Shown in pieces: positions 9,072-17,553 of a stretch of DNA of 64,000 nucleotides. The DNA is from JADKAC01 sp964492065. Lineage in GTDB: Bacteria > Bacteroidota > Bacteroidia > Chitinophagales > BACL12. The translations under genes were made by a program, and so were the position numbers. Location of the stretch: the NCBI GenBank assembly GCA_964492065.1, contig CAZBHH010000012.1:1-64000 (forward strand). Direction: 5' to 3'. The notes under the pieces were generated by a model, which worked only from the letters and a program-made list of their open reading frames with translations, was not told where the DNA came from and searched no databases. Every line of letters starts with the position of its first letter. Position 1 is the first letter of the stretch.

Positions 9072-9445
9072 TTTCTTTGTGTTTTACTTTCCAATAAACT
9101 TAATTGTTGTGTTACTTCCTTATATATATAATTCATAAGCAGCGGATGTTCCGAGTAATAATCGTAGCTGCTTTTAAATTGCGCATATTTTACCCGGTGC
9201 ATCTCCATCACCTGTAAATAATCGGAGGCGATTATCTGGTTTTTATACTCCCGCATCGAGTCTGTTTTTAATTCCTGCATCGACGCTTCCACCAGGTGAA
9301 TGTCCACCAATATATTTACCATCGGTTCTACCTGGATGATACTATCCGGCACTTCGTTCAACATCCCTTCATTGAAAATCAAATCGCTGTTGGGTTTACA
9401 TTGTACCATCGCCAAAATCAGAAAAATTTTCAATGTCCTTATCAA
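9068..9445 (-). CDS. DUF4296 lipoprotein
   Basis: A protein of about 125 residues, typical in size and sequence for the Bacteroidota DUF4296 family (LVDIHLVEASMQELKTDS, IIASDYLQVMEMHRVKYAQF). The N-terminus is a lipoprotein signal with cysteine in LAMVQC. There is no suitable ATG: the start is TTG at 9445, or TTG at 9433, which gives MKIFLILAMVQC. A TACTGTTG close to the -7 consensus overlaps the 9445 codon and favours 9433. It heads the scoA-scoB-aminotransferase run with a four-base overlap to scoA. Function unknown. Confidence 0.75.
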   Translation of the reverse strand: MIRTLKIFLILAMVQCKPNSDLIFNEGMLNEVPDSIIQVEPMVNILVDIHLVEASMQELKTDSMREYKNQIIASDYLQVMEMHRVKYAQFKSSYDYYSEHPLLMNYIYKEVTQQLSLLESKTQRK

Positions 9446-9454
9446 CAGTATGGG

Positions 9455-9462
9455 TAATTTTG
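9455..9462 (+). promoter_or_regulatory. -7 promoter element of the YggS-family gene
   Basis: TAATTTTG is an exact TAnnTTTG match, 22 bases before the ATG at 9485, giving a leader of roughly 15 bases. It lies in the 39-base gap between divergent genes. Confidence 0.65.
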
Positions 9463-9484
9463 CAAACGGAAGCTAAGATACGAA

Positions 9485-10147
9485 ATGCACAGTAATTACA
9501 CTGAACTACGCCAATTTGCCGATGCGCATCACGCCGTACTGGTAGCCGTTTCAAAGACAAAACCCGCCACCGAAATCCTGGAGCTCTACCGCATGGGGCA
9601 AAGAGATTTCGGCGAGAACAGGGTACAGGAACTCTGCGTCAAAGCCGATGCATTGCCCGGCGATATCCGCTGGCACATGATTGGCCACCTCCAGAAAAAT
9701 AAAGTCAAATACATCGCCGGATTTATTTATATGATTCACTCGGTGGACAGCCTTGGGCTACTGGCAGAGATAGACAAACAGGCCCAAAAGCACAATCGCA
9801 TCATACCCTGCCTGTTGCAAATGCATATCGCAAAAGAGGAGACGAAATTCGGCCTCGACGAGTCGGAACTCATCACGCTGATTACATCTGAAACATGCAA
9901 GGCAATGCGCCATATCGAAGTTGCCGGTCTTATGGGTATGGCGACCAACACCCAGGATACGGCGCTGGTGCGCAATGAATTCCGCGGTTTGAAAACGCTT
10001 TTTGACAAGGTGAAGCAGGAGCATTTCAACCATATCGATAGTTTTAAATACCTCTCTATGGGCATGTCTTCCGATTATATAATCGCCGTAGAAGAAGGCG
10101 CCGGCATCATCCGGATCGGGAGTTTAATTTTTGGAAAAAGAAATTAA
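9485..10147 (+). CDS. YggS/PLPBP-family pyridoxal-phosphate homeostasis protein
   Basis: A 220-residue fold-type III PLP-binding protein with no known catalytic activity, involved in vitamin B6 and amino-acid balance. The PLP lysine is in LVAVSKTKPA near the N-terminus, followed by GENRVQEL and WHMIGHLQKNK. The C-terminal LSMGMSSDY and RIGSLIFGKR bind the phosphate. All hallmark blocks are present and the length is normal. The downstream DUF3089 gene starts four bases after or overlaps its end, so the two are probably co-transcribed. Confidence 0.93.
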   Translation: MHSNYTELRQFADAHHAVLVAVSKTKPATEILELYRMGQRDFGENRVQELCVKADALPGDIRWHMIGHLQKNKVKYIAGFIYMIHSVDSLGLLAEIDKQAQKHNRIIPCLLQMHIAKEETKFGLDESELITLITSETCKAMRHIEVAGLMGMATNTQDTALVRNEFRGLKTLFDKVKQEHFNHIDSFKYLSMGMSSDYIIAVEEGAGIIRIGSLIFGKRN

Positions 10148-10151
10148 TACA

Positions 10152-11171
10152 GTGCGCATTATTTATTTCCTTCCTGTTATTTTCATTCTACAGTCTTGTT
10201 TTTATACGAGTCCACTAACCGTCAATTTCGAACAAAGCGCCATTCCCGAAGCCCCGGACTTCTCAGATGCAAAGTATTGGGCGGCGCTTCCCCAAAAAGC
10301 GGACAATGCGGATCACATACCGGTTGATAGTTTGAGCGACAACCAGGACAGCGCAACTGCCGATGTGTTTTTTATTTATCCGACGAGTTATTTCGGCAAA
10401 AAAAACTGGAACGCATCAGTTGACGACAAGCGCATTAATGCAAAGACAGACGACCGCAGTTTACTGCATCAGGCAAGTGTTTTCAACGGCAGTTGTAAAA
10501 TTTACGCTCCGCGATACCGGCAGGTGAGCTACCACGCTTTTTTTTCATTGGATAATCCCGATGCCGATTCTGCCTTTGCCCTTGCTTATGCCGACATTCG
10601 CAATGCATTTCTTTACTACCTGGCGCATTACAATCGCGGGCGCCCGATTGTCATTGCAGGCCACAGCCAGGGAACCGTGCATGCGCAGCGGCTCCTGCAG
10701 GAATTTTTCGATGGCAAACCGCTGTCTGATCAACTGGTAGCAGCCTATCTCATCGGCATGCCAATCGCCGAAAGCGCCTTTGATGTGTTGCAACCCTGTC
10801 AGCAATCGGATGCCACGGGTTGTTATGTTTCCTGGCGGTCCTTTTTATACGGCTTTACGCCGAAGAAAAAAATAAACCCGGCAACTGCTACGGATATTGT
10901 TGTTGTTAATCCGCTCACCTGGACGAATGATACTTCATTTGCAGATCCATTGCTCAATGCGGGCGGATTGAACAGAAAGGCAAACGCAATTTACCCTTTT
11001 GTATCGGGAACGCAAATTCACGACAATTACTTGTGGGTGACCAAGCCCGATATTCCGGGAAAACTGTTTTTAATAATGAAAAATTATCACCGGGCAGATT
11101 ACAATCTCTACTGGATGAATATGCGCAATAATGTGGCAGTGCGCATTCATGCTTTTGAAAATTCCCGCTGA
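10152..11171 (+). CDS. DUF3089-family alpha/beta-hydrolase lipoprotein
   Basis: A 339-residue serine hydrolase-like protein. GHSQG (in IVIAGHSQGTVHAQRLL) is the nucleophile elbow; ADVFFIYPTSYF and IYAPRYRQ match the DUF3089 family. The N-terminus MRIIYFLPVIFILQSC is a lipoprotein signal, so it should sit on the periplasmic face or at the outer membrane. I start it at GTG 10152, four bases after the YggS gene; a TTG at 10131 inside that gene is the alternative. The substrate is unknown; esterase or lipase activity is inferred from the fold. Confidence 0.75.
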   Translation: MRIIYFLPVIFILQSCFYTSPLTVNFEQSAIPEAPDFSDAKYWAALPQKADNADHIPVDSLSDNQDSATADVFFIYPTSYFGKKNWNASVDDKRINAKTDDRSLLHQASVFNGSCKIYAPRYRQVSYHAFFSLDNPDADSAFALAYADIRNAFLYYLAHYNRGRPIVIAGHSQGTVHAQRLLQEFFDGKPLSDQLVAAYLIGMPIAESAFDVLQPCQQSDATGCYVSWRSFLYGFTPKKKINPATATDIVVVNPLTWTNDTSFADPLLNAGGLNRKANAIYPFVSGTQIHDNYLWVTKPDIPGKLFLIMKNYHRADYNLYWMNMRNNVAVRIHAFENSR

Positions 11172-12122
11172 TTATTTCCACTGAAGTACGCTGATTGCAT
11201 CCGGGATAATATTGATTGTTACCGGGGTGGTTCCGAGGTATTCGCCATCTGCTTCCACGTAAATGGGCTTCGGCGTATTTACGGTAATCGCTTTTGCCTG
11301 GAAAGTTTTCACTTCATCCATATCCACGAAACTGCCGTTGCGCAACTTTGGCAGGCTCATAATCATTTTCCACTTGGGCATATTGCCAATCACCGACATA
11401 TCCAGCAATCCGTCGTTGCATTTTGCAAATGGCAGTTGTTTCATCCCGCCGCCATTGTAGTTACAAATGCCGATAGCCGCCGACAGCATTTGTATTGTAT
11501 GGTTTTTGCCGTCAATTGTAAAGGTTGCCATAGTAGCCGAGTAACCTAACAGCGATTGCAGAATGCCTATCCAATAGCGAAATCCGGATGTATTAAAAGC
11601 GCCTTTACCCTTTGATACCCGGAAGGTAACATGTCCGTCGAAACCCAGGCCGGCGATATTGACGAAGTAGCGCCTTACTGCGGAATTTTGCGTGTTGTAC
11701 TCAATGCGTCCCACGTCGTGCAAAAAACACTGGTCGGCCTTGAGGCTGCGGGGCACCGAATCTAAAGCATGGGGTTTCCCAATAGTGCGCACCCAATCAT
11801 TACCCGTACCCACAGAGATCATGGCCAGGGAAATTTCTTCCGGCCGGACGGCGTATTGCATTAATCCGTTTACTACCTCGTTAGCAGTACCATCGCCGCC
11901 AATTATCAAAATATGGCTGCCTCCCGCCTGTAATGCCGCATGTACCAGATCAACGGCGTGTTTCGGGTGCCCGGTCTCTGCGAACTCAAAATTCACATCG
12001 GCCTGTTCCAGTAAAGGTTTTAATTTCTTCCATACTCCGGCCGCCCTACCGCCTCCTGAAACGGGATTGATCAGTACAAACCATTTTTTTTCAATCAGAT
12101 CCAATCGACCAGTTTTATGCAA
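11172..12122 (-). CDS. Diacylglycerol/sphingosine kinase-family lipid kinase
   Basis: A cytoplasmic lipid kinase of about 316 residues of the DagK/LcbK/YegS family. Conserved blocks are LINPVSGGGRAAG, ILIIGGDGTANEVVNGLM (the GGDGT nucleotide site) and SVGTGNDWVRTIG. The C-terminal part (GLLDMSVIGNMPKWKM, YVEADGEYLGTTPVTI) is normal for the family. There is no ATG at the start; TTG at 12122 or TTG at 12104 (MDLIEKKWFVLINP) are the options, the latter fitting the family better. A terminator separates it from the acyltransferase gene upstream. The lipid substrate is not determined. Confidence 0.85.
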   Translation of the reverse strand: MHKTGRLDLIEKKWFVLINPVSGGGRAAGVWKKLKPLLEQADVNFEFAETGHPKHAVDLVHAALQAGGSHILIIGGDGTANEVVNGLMQYAVRPEEISLAMISVGTGNDWVRTIGKPHALDSVPRSLKADQCFLHDVGRIEYNTQNSAVRRYFVNIAGLGFDGHVTFRVSKGKGAFNTSGFRYWIGILQSLLGYSATMATFTIDGKNHTIQMLSAAIGICNYNGGGMKQLPFAKCNDGLLDMSVIGNMPKWKMIMSLPKLRNGSFVDMDEVKTFQAKAITVNTPKPIYVEADGEYLGTTPVTINIIPDAISVLQWK

Positions 12123-12129
12123 AAGAAAT

Positions 12130-12168
12130 AAAAAGCCCGCAGCTTAACACCATCCGTGTTAAGGCGGA
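12130..12168 (-). terminator. Terminator of the acyltransferase gene
   Basis: CTTAACAC (12143-12150) and GTGTTAAG (12156-12163) form a perfect eight-base-pair stem with a five-base loop, extended by CCGC/GCGG across a small bulge. On the minus strand it is followed by GGGCTTTTT. It lies between the acyltransferase and lipid-kinase genes. Confidence 0.75.
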
Positions 12169-12194
12169 GTTTGAAATTCGGAAAACCAATACTT

Positions 12195-13595
12195 TCAGTG
12201 CGAATAGGAATTTACGGACTGAATAATGGAAGCTCTCAGCTCCAGCATTTGTTTGAACAGTGCGTCGCCTCTTTTATTCCAAAGCGCAAACCGGATGGCG
12301 CTCCACCATTTCTTCATATCTTTCCAATAATTAAATGCAATCATTCCCGCTACGGGAAATGCCATTAAAAACAACAGACCGGAAATTGCGCTGCCGGTCA
12401 ATATCCAGGTAAGTATAAACAGCAAGAAATACCATATGGGGTAAAGTATAATCCCGGCTGCATATTTTAAGGAACTGTAAAAGATACGGCGCTTTACCTT
12501 TTTCTCCACCGCTTTTTCAATGAGTTTATAGGGCAGGTAATTTACCGCCAAACCGAATGCAAATACCGGCGCCATCAGAAGAAAATACAGCGCCATACTT
12601 ACCATTACCAATACCTCCTGCCTGCCGGGATCAAAGGTATTTTCCCTGAAACGAAAATGATGCAACAGTTTTTGATACTTGTGCAAGTGCCTGGCAATTT
12701 CGGATAATGTGTGCTGGGAGGCCTGACGCATGTGTTCTAATTTTGCAATGATCCGCTTTTGCTCGTCAAATTTAGTGATCGGATTAAACGATTGCTTTGA
12801 TACCAGTATATTATGGCGTGACAATATCTCGCTCAGGTTTTCAATATCCGCAGCATACGGCGAATGCGGAATGTGCAATGCCACCTGTTGCATACCCGAT
12901 TCTATCCTGTCCTTGAGGGCGGAAACGGCGTTTAATTCATTGGCTGCATACATTGACTTATATTCTGCAACGGATATAGGCACTCCGAAATGTATCATTT
13001 GCCATTGGCCGAATTTTTCGGCATCCGAATAGTTTACACCTACCGGTACTATTTGAATATCCGGCGTCCAGTTATAGGCCTCCATTGCGCCGAATGCAAT
13101 TCTGCATATTCCCTTTTTCAATGGCCGTATTCTGTTTTCATTGATACAATCGCCTTCGGGGTAAATACCCAGCATTTGATTTTTTGAAAGCAATTCATAA
13201 CACGCATTGAAGGTGGCGTCATTGGAAATATTCCTGTTACCCGCTTTATCCCGTTCCCGCCATATCGGCAGCATGTGAAAAAAGAAAAACAACTTTTTCA
13301 AAAGACGATTATTAAATGCATCTCCTCTTGCCAACTGAAACACCTGTGTGTTCTTCGTATTTACAAAGGCCAGCGAATCCATAAATGCATTGCGGTGCGT
13401 AATCGCAAAAATAATCGGTTTACCTTTTGGCACATGCTCCCAGTGATAAATAGAGAACTGCGAGTAGTAGAACTTAAAAGGCAATTTAATTATTACATAG
13501 TGAATAAGCCAGTAACCCCGGCTCCATAATGAGATGTTATGGCCCTGGAATGTTATATGCGCATTCTTATGCTTGAAGAATTTCAGGCTTTTCAT
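12195..13595 (-). CDS. PlsC-type 1-acyl-glycerol-3-phosphate acyltransferase
   Basis: A 466-residue membrane-associated acyltransferase. The acyltransferase motif is THRNAFMDSLAF, with five residues between His and Asp as in the Bacteroidota HPNxxLD subgroup, and the second motif is GIYPEGDCINENR. The PlsC domain fills roughly residues 30-240. A helical region then leads to three or four membrane segments (about 320-430), an extension that ordinary PlsC proteins lack. The likely role is acyl transfer in phospholipid synthesis; other lipids are possible. The lipid-kinase gene next to it, although after a terminator, supports lipid metabolism. Confidence 0.8.
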   Translation of the reverse strand: MKSLKFFKHKNAHITFQGHNISLWSRGYWLIHYVIIKLPFKFYYSQFSIYHWEHVPKGKPIIFAITHRNAFMDSLAFVNTKNTQVFQLARGDAFNNRLLKKLFFFFHMLPIWRERDKAGNRNISNDATFNACYELLSKNQMLGIYPEGDCINENRIRPLKKGICRIAFGAMEAYNWTPDIQIVPVGVNYSDAEKFGQWQMIHFGVPISVAEYKSMYAANELNAVSALKDRIESGMQQVALHIPHSPYAADIENLSEILSRHNILVSKQSFNPITKFDEQKRIIAKLEHMRQASQHTLSEIARHLHKYQKLLHHFRFRENTFDPGRQEVLVMVSMALYFLLMAPVFAFGLAVNYLPYKLIEKAVEKKVKRRIFYSSLKYAAGIILYPIWYFLLFILTWILTGSAISGLLFLMAFPVAGMIAFNYWKDMKKWWSAIRFALWNKRGDALFKQMLELRASIIQSVNSYSH

Positions 13596-13604
13596 TCAGC
13601 AGCG

Positions 13605-13612
13605 CAAACTTA
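13605..13612 (-). promoter_or_regulatory. -7 promoter element of the acyltransferase gene
   Basis: The minus strand reads TAAGTTTG, an exact TAnnTTTG match ending nine bases before the ATG at 13595. With a start point five to seven bases downstream, the transcript would have almost no leader. Confidence 0.55.
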
Positions 13613-13630
13613 GAAAATGATTTGCAATGG

Positions 13631-14545
13631 TCAGGTAGCTTTCTGAGTCGTTCCAATGTCCATCCTGTTCCAAAAATAGGCGATAGCAAGCCCTGAGATC
13701 AAATCCCAAACACCCCACCATCCGGCAGTAACCGCCATCCCTCCCAGTCCATTAAAAAATGTAAATATCAGGATTAATCCCAATGCGGCATTTTGAATGC
13801 CGGTTTCAATGGCGATGCATTTTCTATCGGCAAAATCCAGCCTGAACAGCGCCGAAATACCATAGCCGGAAATTAAGGCGATGATATTATGCAGAAATAC
13901 CAATAGGAAGATCAATTTCAACACCTGGAAGAAAATGGAATAATTGGCCAGCAGTGCAAAGGCGATAAATGCGATAAAAATAATCAGAGAAATGATGCGC
14001 ACCGGTTTATTAATTAGGGCAGTAATGCGGGGCAGGTAATGCGCAAACACCATCCCCAGGGTCAGCGGCACACCCAGGATGGTGAACACCGTCGAATACA
14101 TTTCCCAGGGTTCAATACTAATTTCTGTCAATAAGGCCCGTGTAGGTGCGTAGAAATTGCCGTATAGAGCAAAATTAAATGGCGTCATAAACACGCAGAT
14201 TACCGTGCTGATAGCGGTGAGTGTAACCGACAATGCGACATTTGCCTTTGCCAGGCTCGACAGGAAGTTCGACATATTGCCGCCGGGGCAGGCGGCTACC
14301 AAAATTAAACCCAGGGCTACCGAAGGCGGCGGGCGCATTATCAGCAACAGCACATAGGTTAAAAACGGCAACAATATCCATTGTGAAAACAGGCCGACCA
14401 AAGCCTTTTTGGGAAACTTGAGTAATTGCCTGAAGTCGCTGAGGCGCAAATTCAGGGCAATACCAAACATTAAAAATGCCAGCAAAAAATTGAGCAACAG
14501 TAAATTTCCGTCGCCCATTTGGAGCTGTATTTCATCGATTGCCAT
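13631..14545 (-). CDS. Bile acid:sodium symporter (BASS)-family transporter
   Basis: An inner-membrane protein of about 304 residues with nine to ten transmembrane helices. The block ACPGGNMSNFLSSLAKANVALS followed by LTAISTV is the family's sodium-site region, and GIQNAALGLILIF is the second crossover region. I start it at ATG 14545 (MAIDEIQLQ). The open frame continues 25 codons upstream but that part is unlike the family, and a TATTTTTA promoter-like element at 14569-14576 falls in it. Members carry organic acids such as pyruvate or sterol-like anions with sodium; the substrate here is unknown. Confidence 0.85.
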   Translation of the reverse strand: MAIDEIQLQMGDGNLLLLNFLLAFLMFGIALNLRLSDFRQLLKFPKKALVGLFSQWILLPFLTYVLLLIMRPPPSVALGLILVAACPGGNMSNFLSSLAKANVALSVTLTAISTVICVFMTPFNFALYGNFYAPTRALLTEISIEPWEMYSTVFTILGVPLTLGMVFAHYLPRITALINKPVRIISLIIFIAFIAFALLANYSIFFQVLKLIFLLVFLHNIIALISGYGISALFRLDFADRKCIAIETGIQNAALGLILIFTFFNGLGGMAVTAGWWGVWDLISGLAIAYFWNRMDIGTTQKAT

Positions 14546-14733
14546 TGGTGGTTCTCCGTTATCGGCGCTAAAAATAACTTTTTGGCGGATGATTCCTCTA
14601 ACTCCCTGTGGATTATGCATTTATTCCCATATCCCCCCGTATTTTGAGAATAATTTCACGATATTCTTTGATATACTGGCTAACTTGTATAAATTGCGTT
14701 TCCAAAATAATTTAAACCATAAATACCAGGAGT

Positions 14734-16863
14734 ATGAAATCGTATGATAGTGAACACATCAAGAACGTGGTCTTAGTTGGCCACTCGGGTAGCGGCAAGA
14801 CGACTCTTGCCGAATGTATGTTATTTGAGGCCGGGGCTATCAACCGCAGGGGCACCGTTGCCGATAAAAATACCGTATCGGATTACACAGATCTGGAACA
14901 CGAGCGGGGCAACAGCATTTTTTCCACCTTATTAAATCTGGAATGGAAGGAGTCAAAAATTAATATTATTGACACGCCGGGTATGGATGATTTCGTCGGC
15001 GAAGTAGTAAGCGCCTTTAAAGTAGCCGACACCGGTATTTTGGTCATTAATGGCGCCAACGGCGTGGAAGTGGGTACCGAATTAATATGGGAAATGGCAG
15101 TGAGTATGCGCAAACCGATGCTGCTGGCCGTAAATCACTTAGATGAAGAAAAGTCGGACTTTGATAATACAGTGGCACAGGCAAAAGAGCGGTTCGGATT
15201 AAAGGTCACCGTAGTGCAATACCCGATAAACCAGGGAGTGGATTTCAATGCAATCGTCGATGTGCTGAATATGGTTATGTACGTATTCCCACCCGATGGC
15301 GGAAAACCCGAAAAAAAAGAGATACCCACAGCCGAAAAGGAAAAGGCAAAAAAATTACACGATGAATTAATTGAAGCAATTGCCGTAAACGATGAAACAC
15401 TGATGGAAAAGTATTTCGAAAAAGGCACCCTGGAAGAATCCGATATGCAAAAGGGTTTATTGCTTTCCATTCGCAATCACGAATTTTTCCCGGTATTTTG
15501 CATTTGCTCAAAACACAATATGGGCAGCGGGCGCATCATGGGTTTTATAGATTATTGTTGCCCGAGCGCCGCACACATGATGCCGGAGAAATTGACGAAT
15601 GGCGCCGACTTGCCATGTAACTCCGCTAACCCGGCCATTGCCTTTGTCTTTAAAACCGTGAGCGAACCGCATCTCGGCGATATGAGTTATTTCAAAGTGT
15701 GCAGCGGTAAAGTAACGGCCGGCATGGATTTATTGAATACGGCAACAGATGCTGTAGAGCGCATCAGCAGTATTTATACCGTAGTGGGGAAAAAACGGGA
15801 AAATGTCAACGAGGTAATGGCAGGAGATATCGCCGCCACCGTTAAACTGAAGAAAACGCATACAAATAATACACTTGCCGCCAAAGGGCAAAATGTCTCC
15901 ATCGTGCCAATACAGTTCCCCGAACCAAAGGTGGAGGCTGCCATTGAAGTCCACAATAAAGGCGACGAAGAAAAAATGGGTATTGCCCTGAACCACATTC
16001 ACGAAGAAGACCTGACGATAACGGTAGATCATAATATGGAATTGAAACAGACTATCGTAAGTGCACAGGGCGAACTGCATCTGGCAATGCTCAAGTGGAA
16101 AATTGAAAATCTGTACGGCGTACAATTCGACTTTATTAAGCCACGCATCCCGTATCGGGAAACCATTCAAAAAGCAGTGCGCACCAATTATCGCCATAAG
16201 AAACAAAGCGGTGGCGCCGGACAGTTTGCAGAAGTGCATCTCCTGGTGGAGCCCTATTTCGAGGGAATGGCCGACCCGAAAGACCTCAATGTCCGCGGAC
16301 GTGAAGATTACGATTTAAAATGGGGCGGCAAGCTGGTATATTTAAACTGCATAGTGGGTGGGGCTATCGATGCCCGGTTTTTGCCTTCCATACTGAAAGG
16401 AGTGATGGATAAAATGCACAACGGCCCGCTGACGGGCAGCTATGTGCGTGATGTGAGAGTCAGCGTATTTGACGGAAAAATGCATCCGGTTGACAGTAAT
16501 GATATGGCATTTAAAATCGCAGGGACTATGGCGTTCAGGAATGCGTTCCGCGAAGCCGACCCCAAAATTTTAGAGCCGATCTACAACCTGGAAGTCATGG
16601 TACCGCCCGATATGATGGGTGAGGTAATCGGCGACTTACAGACCCGCCGGGGTATTGTTATGGGAATGGATACAGAAGGCCATTATCAAAAAATTATCGC
16701 CCGGGTACCGCTGGCGGAACTGTACGGTTATTCTTCCGCTTTGCGATCGCTCACACAAGGCCGCGGTAAATTCACGAGGAAATTTGCCGAGTTCGCCCCC
16801 GTGCCATTCGATCTGCAACAACAGTTGATGCACGCCTATACCGAAGAGATGGCAGAGGCATAA
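14734..16863 (+). CDS. EF-G-like translational GTPase (second-copy type)
   Basis: A 709-residue paralogue of elongation factor G. G1 is GHSGSGKTT near residue 17 and G3 is DTPG near residue 81. The G4 motif is NHLD, not NKxD, and switch I reads ERGNSIF where canonical EF-G has ERGITI. Domains II to V follow, with YRHKKQSGGAGQFAEV of domain IV and MVPPDMMGEVIGDLQTRRG of domain V in normal order. These substitutions fit the EF-G-like second copies of Bacteroidota better than the housekeeping FusA. A good ribosome-binding site, CAGGAG, stands just before ATG 14734. No ribosomal protein genes are nearby. Confidence 0.85.
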   Translation: MKSYDSEHIKNVVLVGHSGSGKTTLAECMLFEAGAINRRGTVADKNTVSDYTDLEHERGNSIFSTLLNLEWKESKINIIDTPGMDDFVGEVVSAFKVADTGILVINGANGVEVGTELIWEMAVSMRKPMLLAVNHLDEEKSDFDNTVAQAKERFGLKVTVVQYPINQGVDFNAIVDVLNMVMYVFPPDGGKPEKKEIPTAEKEKAKKLHDELIEAIAVNDETLMEKYFEKGTLEESDMQKGLLLSIRNHEFFPVFCICSKHNMGSGRIMGFIDYCCPSAAHMMPEKLTNGADLPCNSANPAIAFVFKTVSEPHLGDMSYFKVCSGKVTAGMDLLNTATDAVERISSIYTVVGKKRENVNEVMAGDIAATVKLKKTHTNNTLAAKGQNVSIVPIQFPEPKVEAAIEVHNKGDEEKMGIALNHIHEEDLTITVDHNMELKQTIVSAQGELHLAMLKWKIENLYGVQFDFIKPRIPYRETIQKAVRTNYRHKKQSGGAGQFAEVHLLVEPYFEGMADPKDLNVRGREDYDLKWGGKLVYLNCIVGGAIDARFLPSILKGVMDKMHNGPLTGSYVRDVRVSVFDGKMHPVDSNDMAFKIAGTMAFRNAFREADPKILEPIYNLEVMVPPDMMGEVIGDLQTRRGIVMGMDTEGHYQKIIARVPLAELYGYSSALRSLTQGRGKFTRKFAEFAPVPFDLQQQLMHAYTEEMAEA

Positions 16864-16885
16864 CCTGTGCAATAATTTTATATTC

Positions 16886-16912
16886 AAAGCCGGCGGAATG
16901 CCGGCTTTTTTT
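16886..16912 (+). terminator. Terminator of the EF-G-like gene
   Basis: AAAGCCGGC and GCCGGCTTT form a perfect nine-base-pair stem with loop GGAAT, followed by further T. It begins 22 bases after the stop codon. Confidence 0.9.
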
Positions 16913-17133
16913 GTTGTACGGTAACTGTGGTTGAAGAAAATTTGCTTCAATCTTTAAAGACACTCTTATTTAACTGATTTACAGATTCAAAGTATTAATT
17001 TATTGACAAGTCAGCGGGAGTGAGATAACAAAAACTAAATGCCACCATATATCCTTACCCGCCAGGCGTTAAACCACCAAAAAGACATAGTGCATTACAA
17101 CATGACATAGAAATATACGCAAGGGCCTGCAAT
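16913..17133. other. Intergenic stretch without visible features
   Basis: The space between two convergent terminators. I see no open frame with coding character and no tRNA-like fold. Confidence 0.4.
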
Positions 17134-17171
17134 AAAAAAGCCCTCCTGCCAACACCGGGTAAGAGGGCTTT
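17134..17171 (-). terminator. Terminator of the small HTH gene
   Basis: On the minus strand AAAGCCCTC and GAGGGCTTTTTT form a nine-base-pair stem with a 17-base loop and a T tract, 18 bases after the stop codon of the small gene. Confidence 0.8.
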
Positions 17172-17188
17172 CAACAAACATGGAAAAA

Positions 17189-17449
17189 TTAAGAGTAATT
17201 AAGGTTGTGCTCCATCAGTATTTTTTTAGCACATTCCAATATCTTGGTATCTTCCAAACGCACCACACCGCCGCTGGTTCCCTTTTCAAAATGCACATCC
17301 GCAATTTTATCAGGACCTTCAAAATGCTCAGCACCGAAATAATTTCGTACGGTATCCACATTAAGGTTGAGCTCATTCGCAATGCGTTCCATGCTGCCGT
17401 GCGGCAATTTGTCCTTAATGTGTCTAAGTTCTTCAAAAGTAATTACCAT
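17189..17449 (-). CDS. Small putative DNA-binding protein with HTH-like segment
   Basis: An 86-residue soluble protein. The stretch GSMERIANELNLNVDTVRNYFG has the helix-turn-helix pattern of short Bacteroidota DNA-binding proteins, and the rest is charged and ends in a helix (DTKILECAKKILMEHN). It has its own exact -7 promoter and a strong terminator, so it is a single, probably well-expressed gene. Targets and role are unknown. I have seen similar proteins annotated only as hypothetical or DNA-binding. Confidence 0.65.
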   Translation of the reverse strand: MVITFEELRHIKDKLPHGSMERIANELNLNVDTVRNYFGAEHFEGPDKIADVHFEKGTSGGVVRLEDTKILECAKKILMEHNLNYS

Positions 17450-17517
17450 AACAATTTATTTTAATGGTTAATAATTAGATAATGCGCTCATAAGTTTAGT
17501 GAACATTTGTATTACTT

Positions 17518-17544
17518 CAAAATTATTTTAAAAATTTTTTCCAA
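17518..17544 (-). promoter_or_regulatory. -33/-7 promoter of the small HTH gene
   Basis: On the minus strand TTG (17544-17542) and TAATTTTG (17525-17518) are separated by 16 bases, close to the Bacteroidota spacing. The leader would be about 60 bases. Confidence 0.6.
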
Positions 17545-17553
17545 CTTCAAGGC

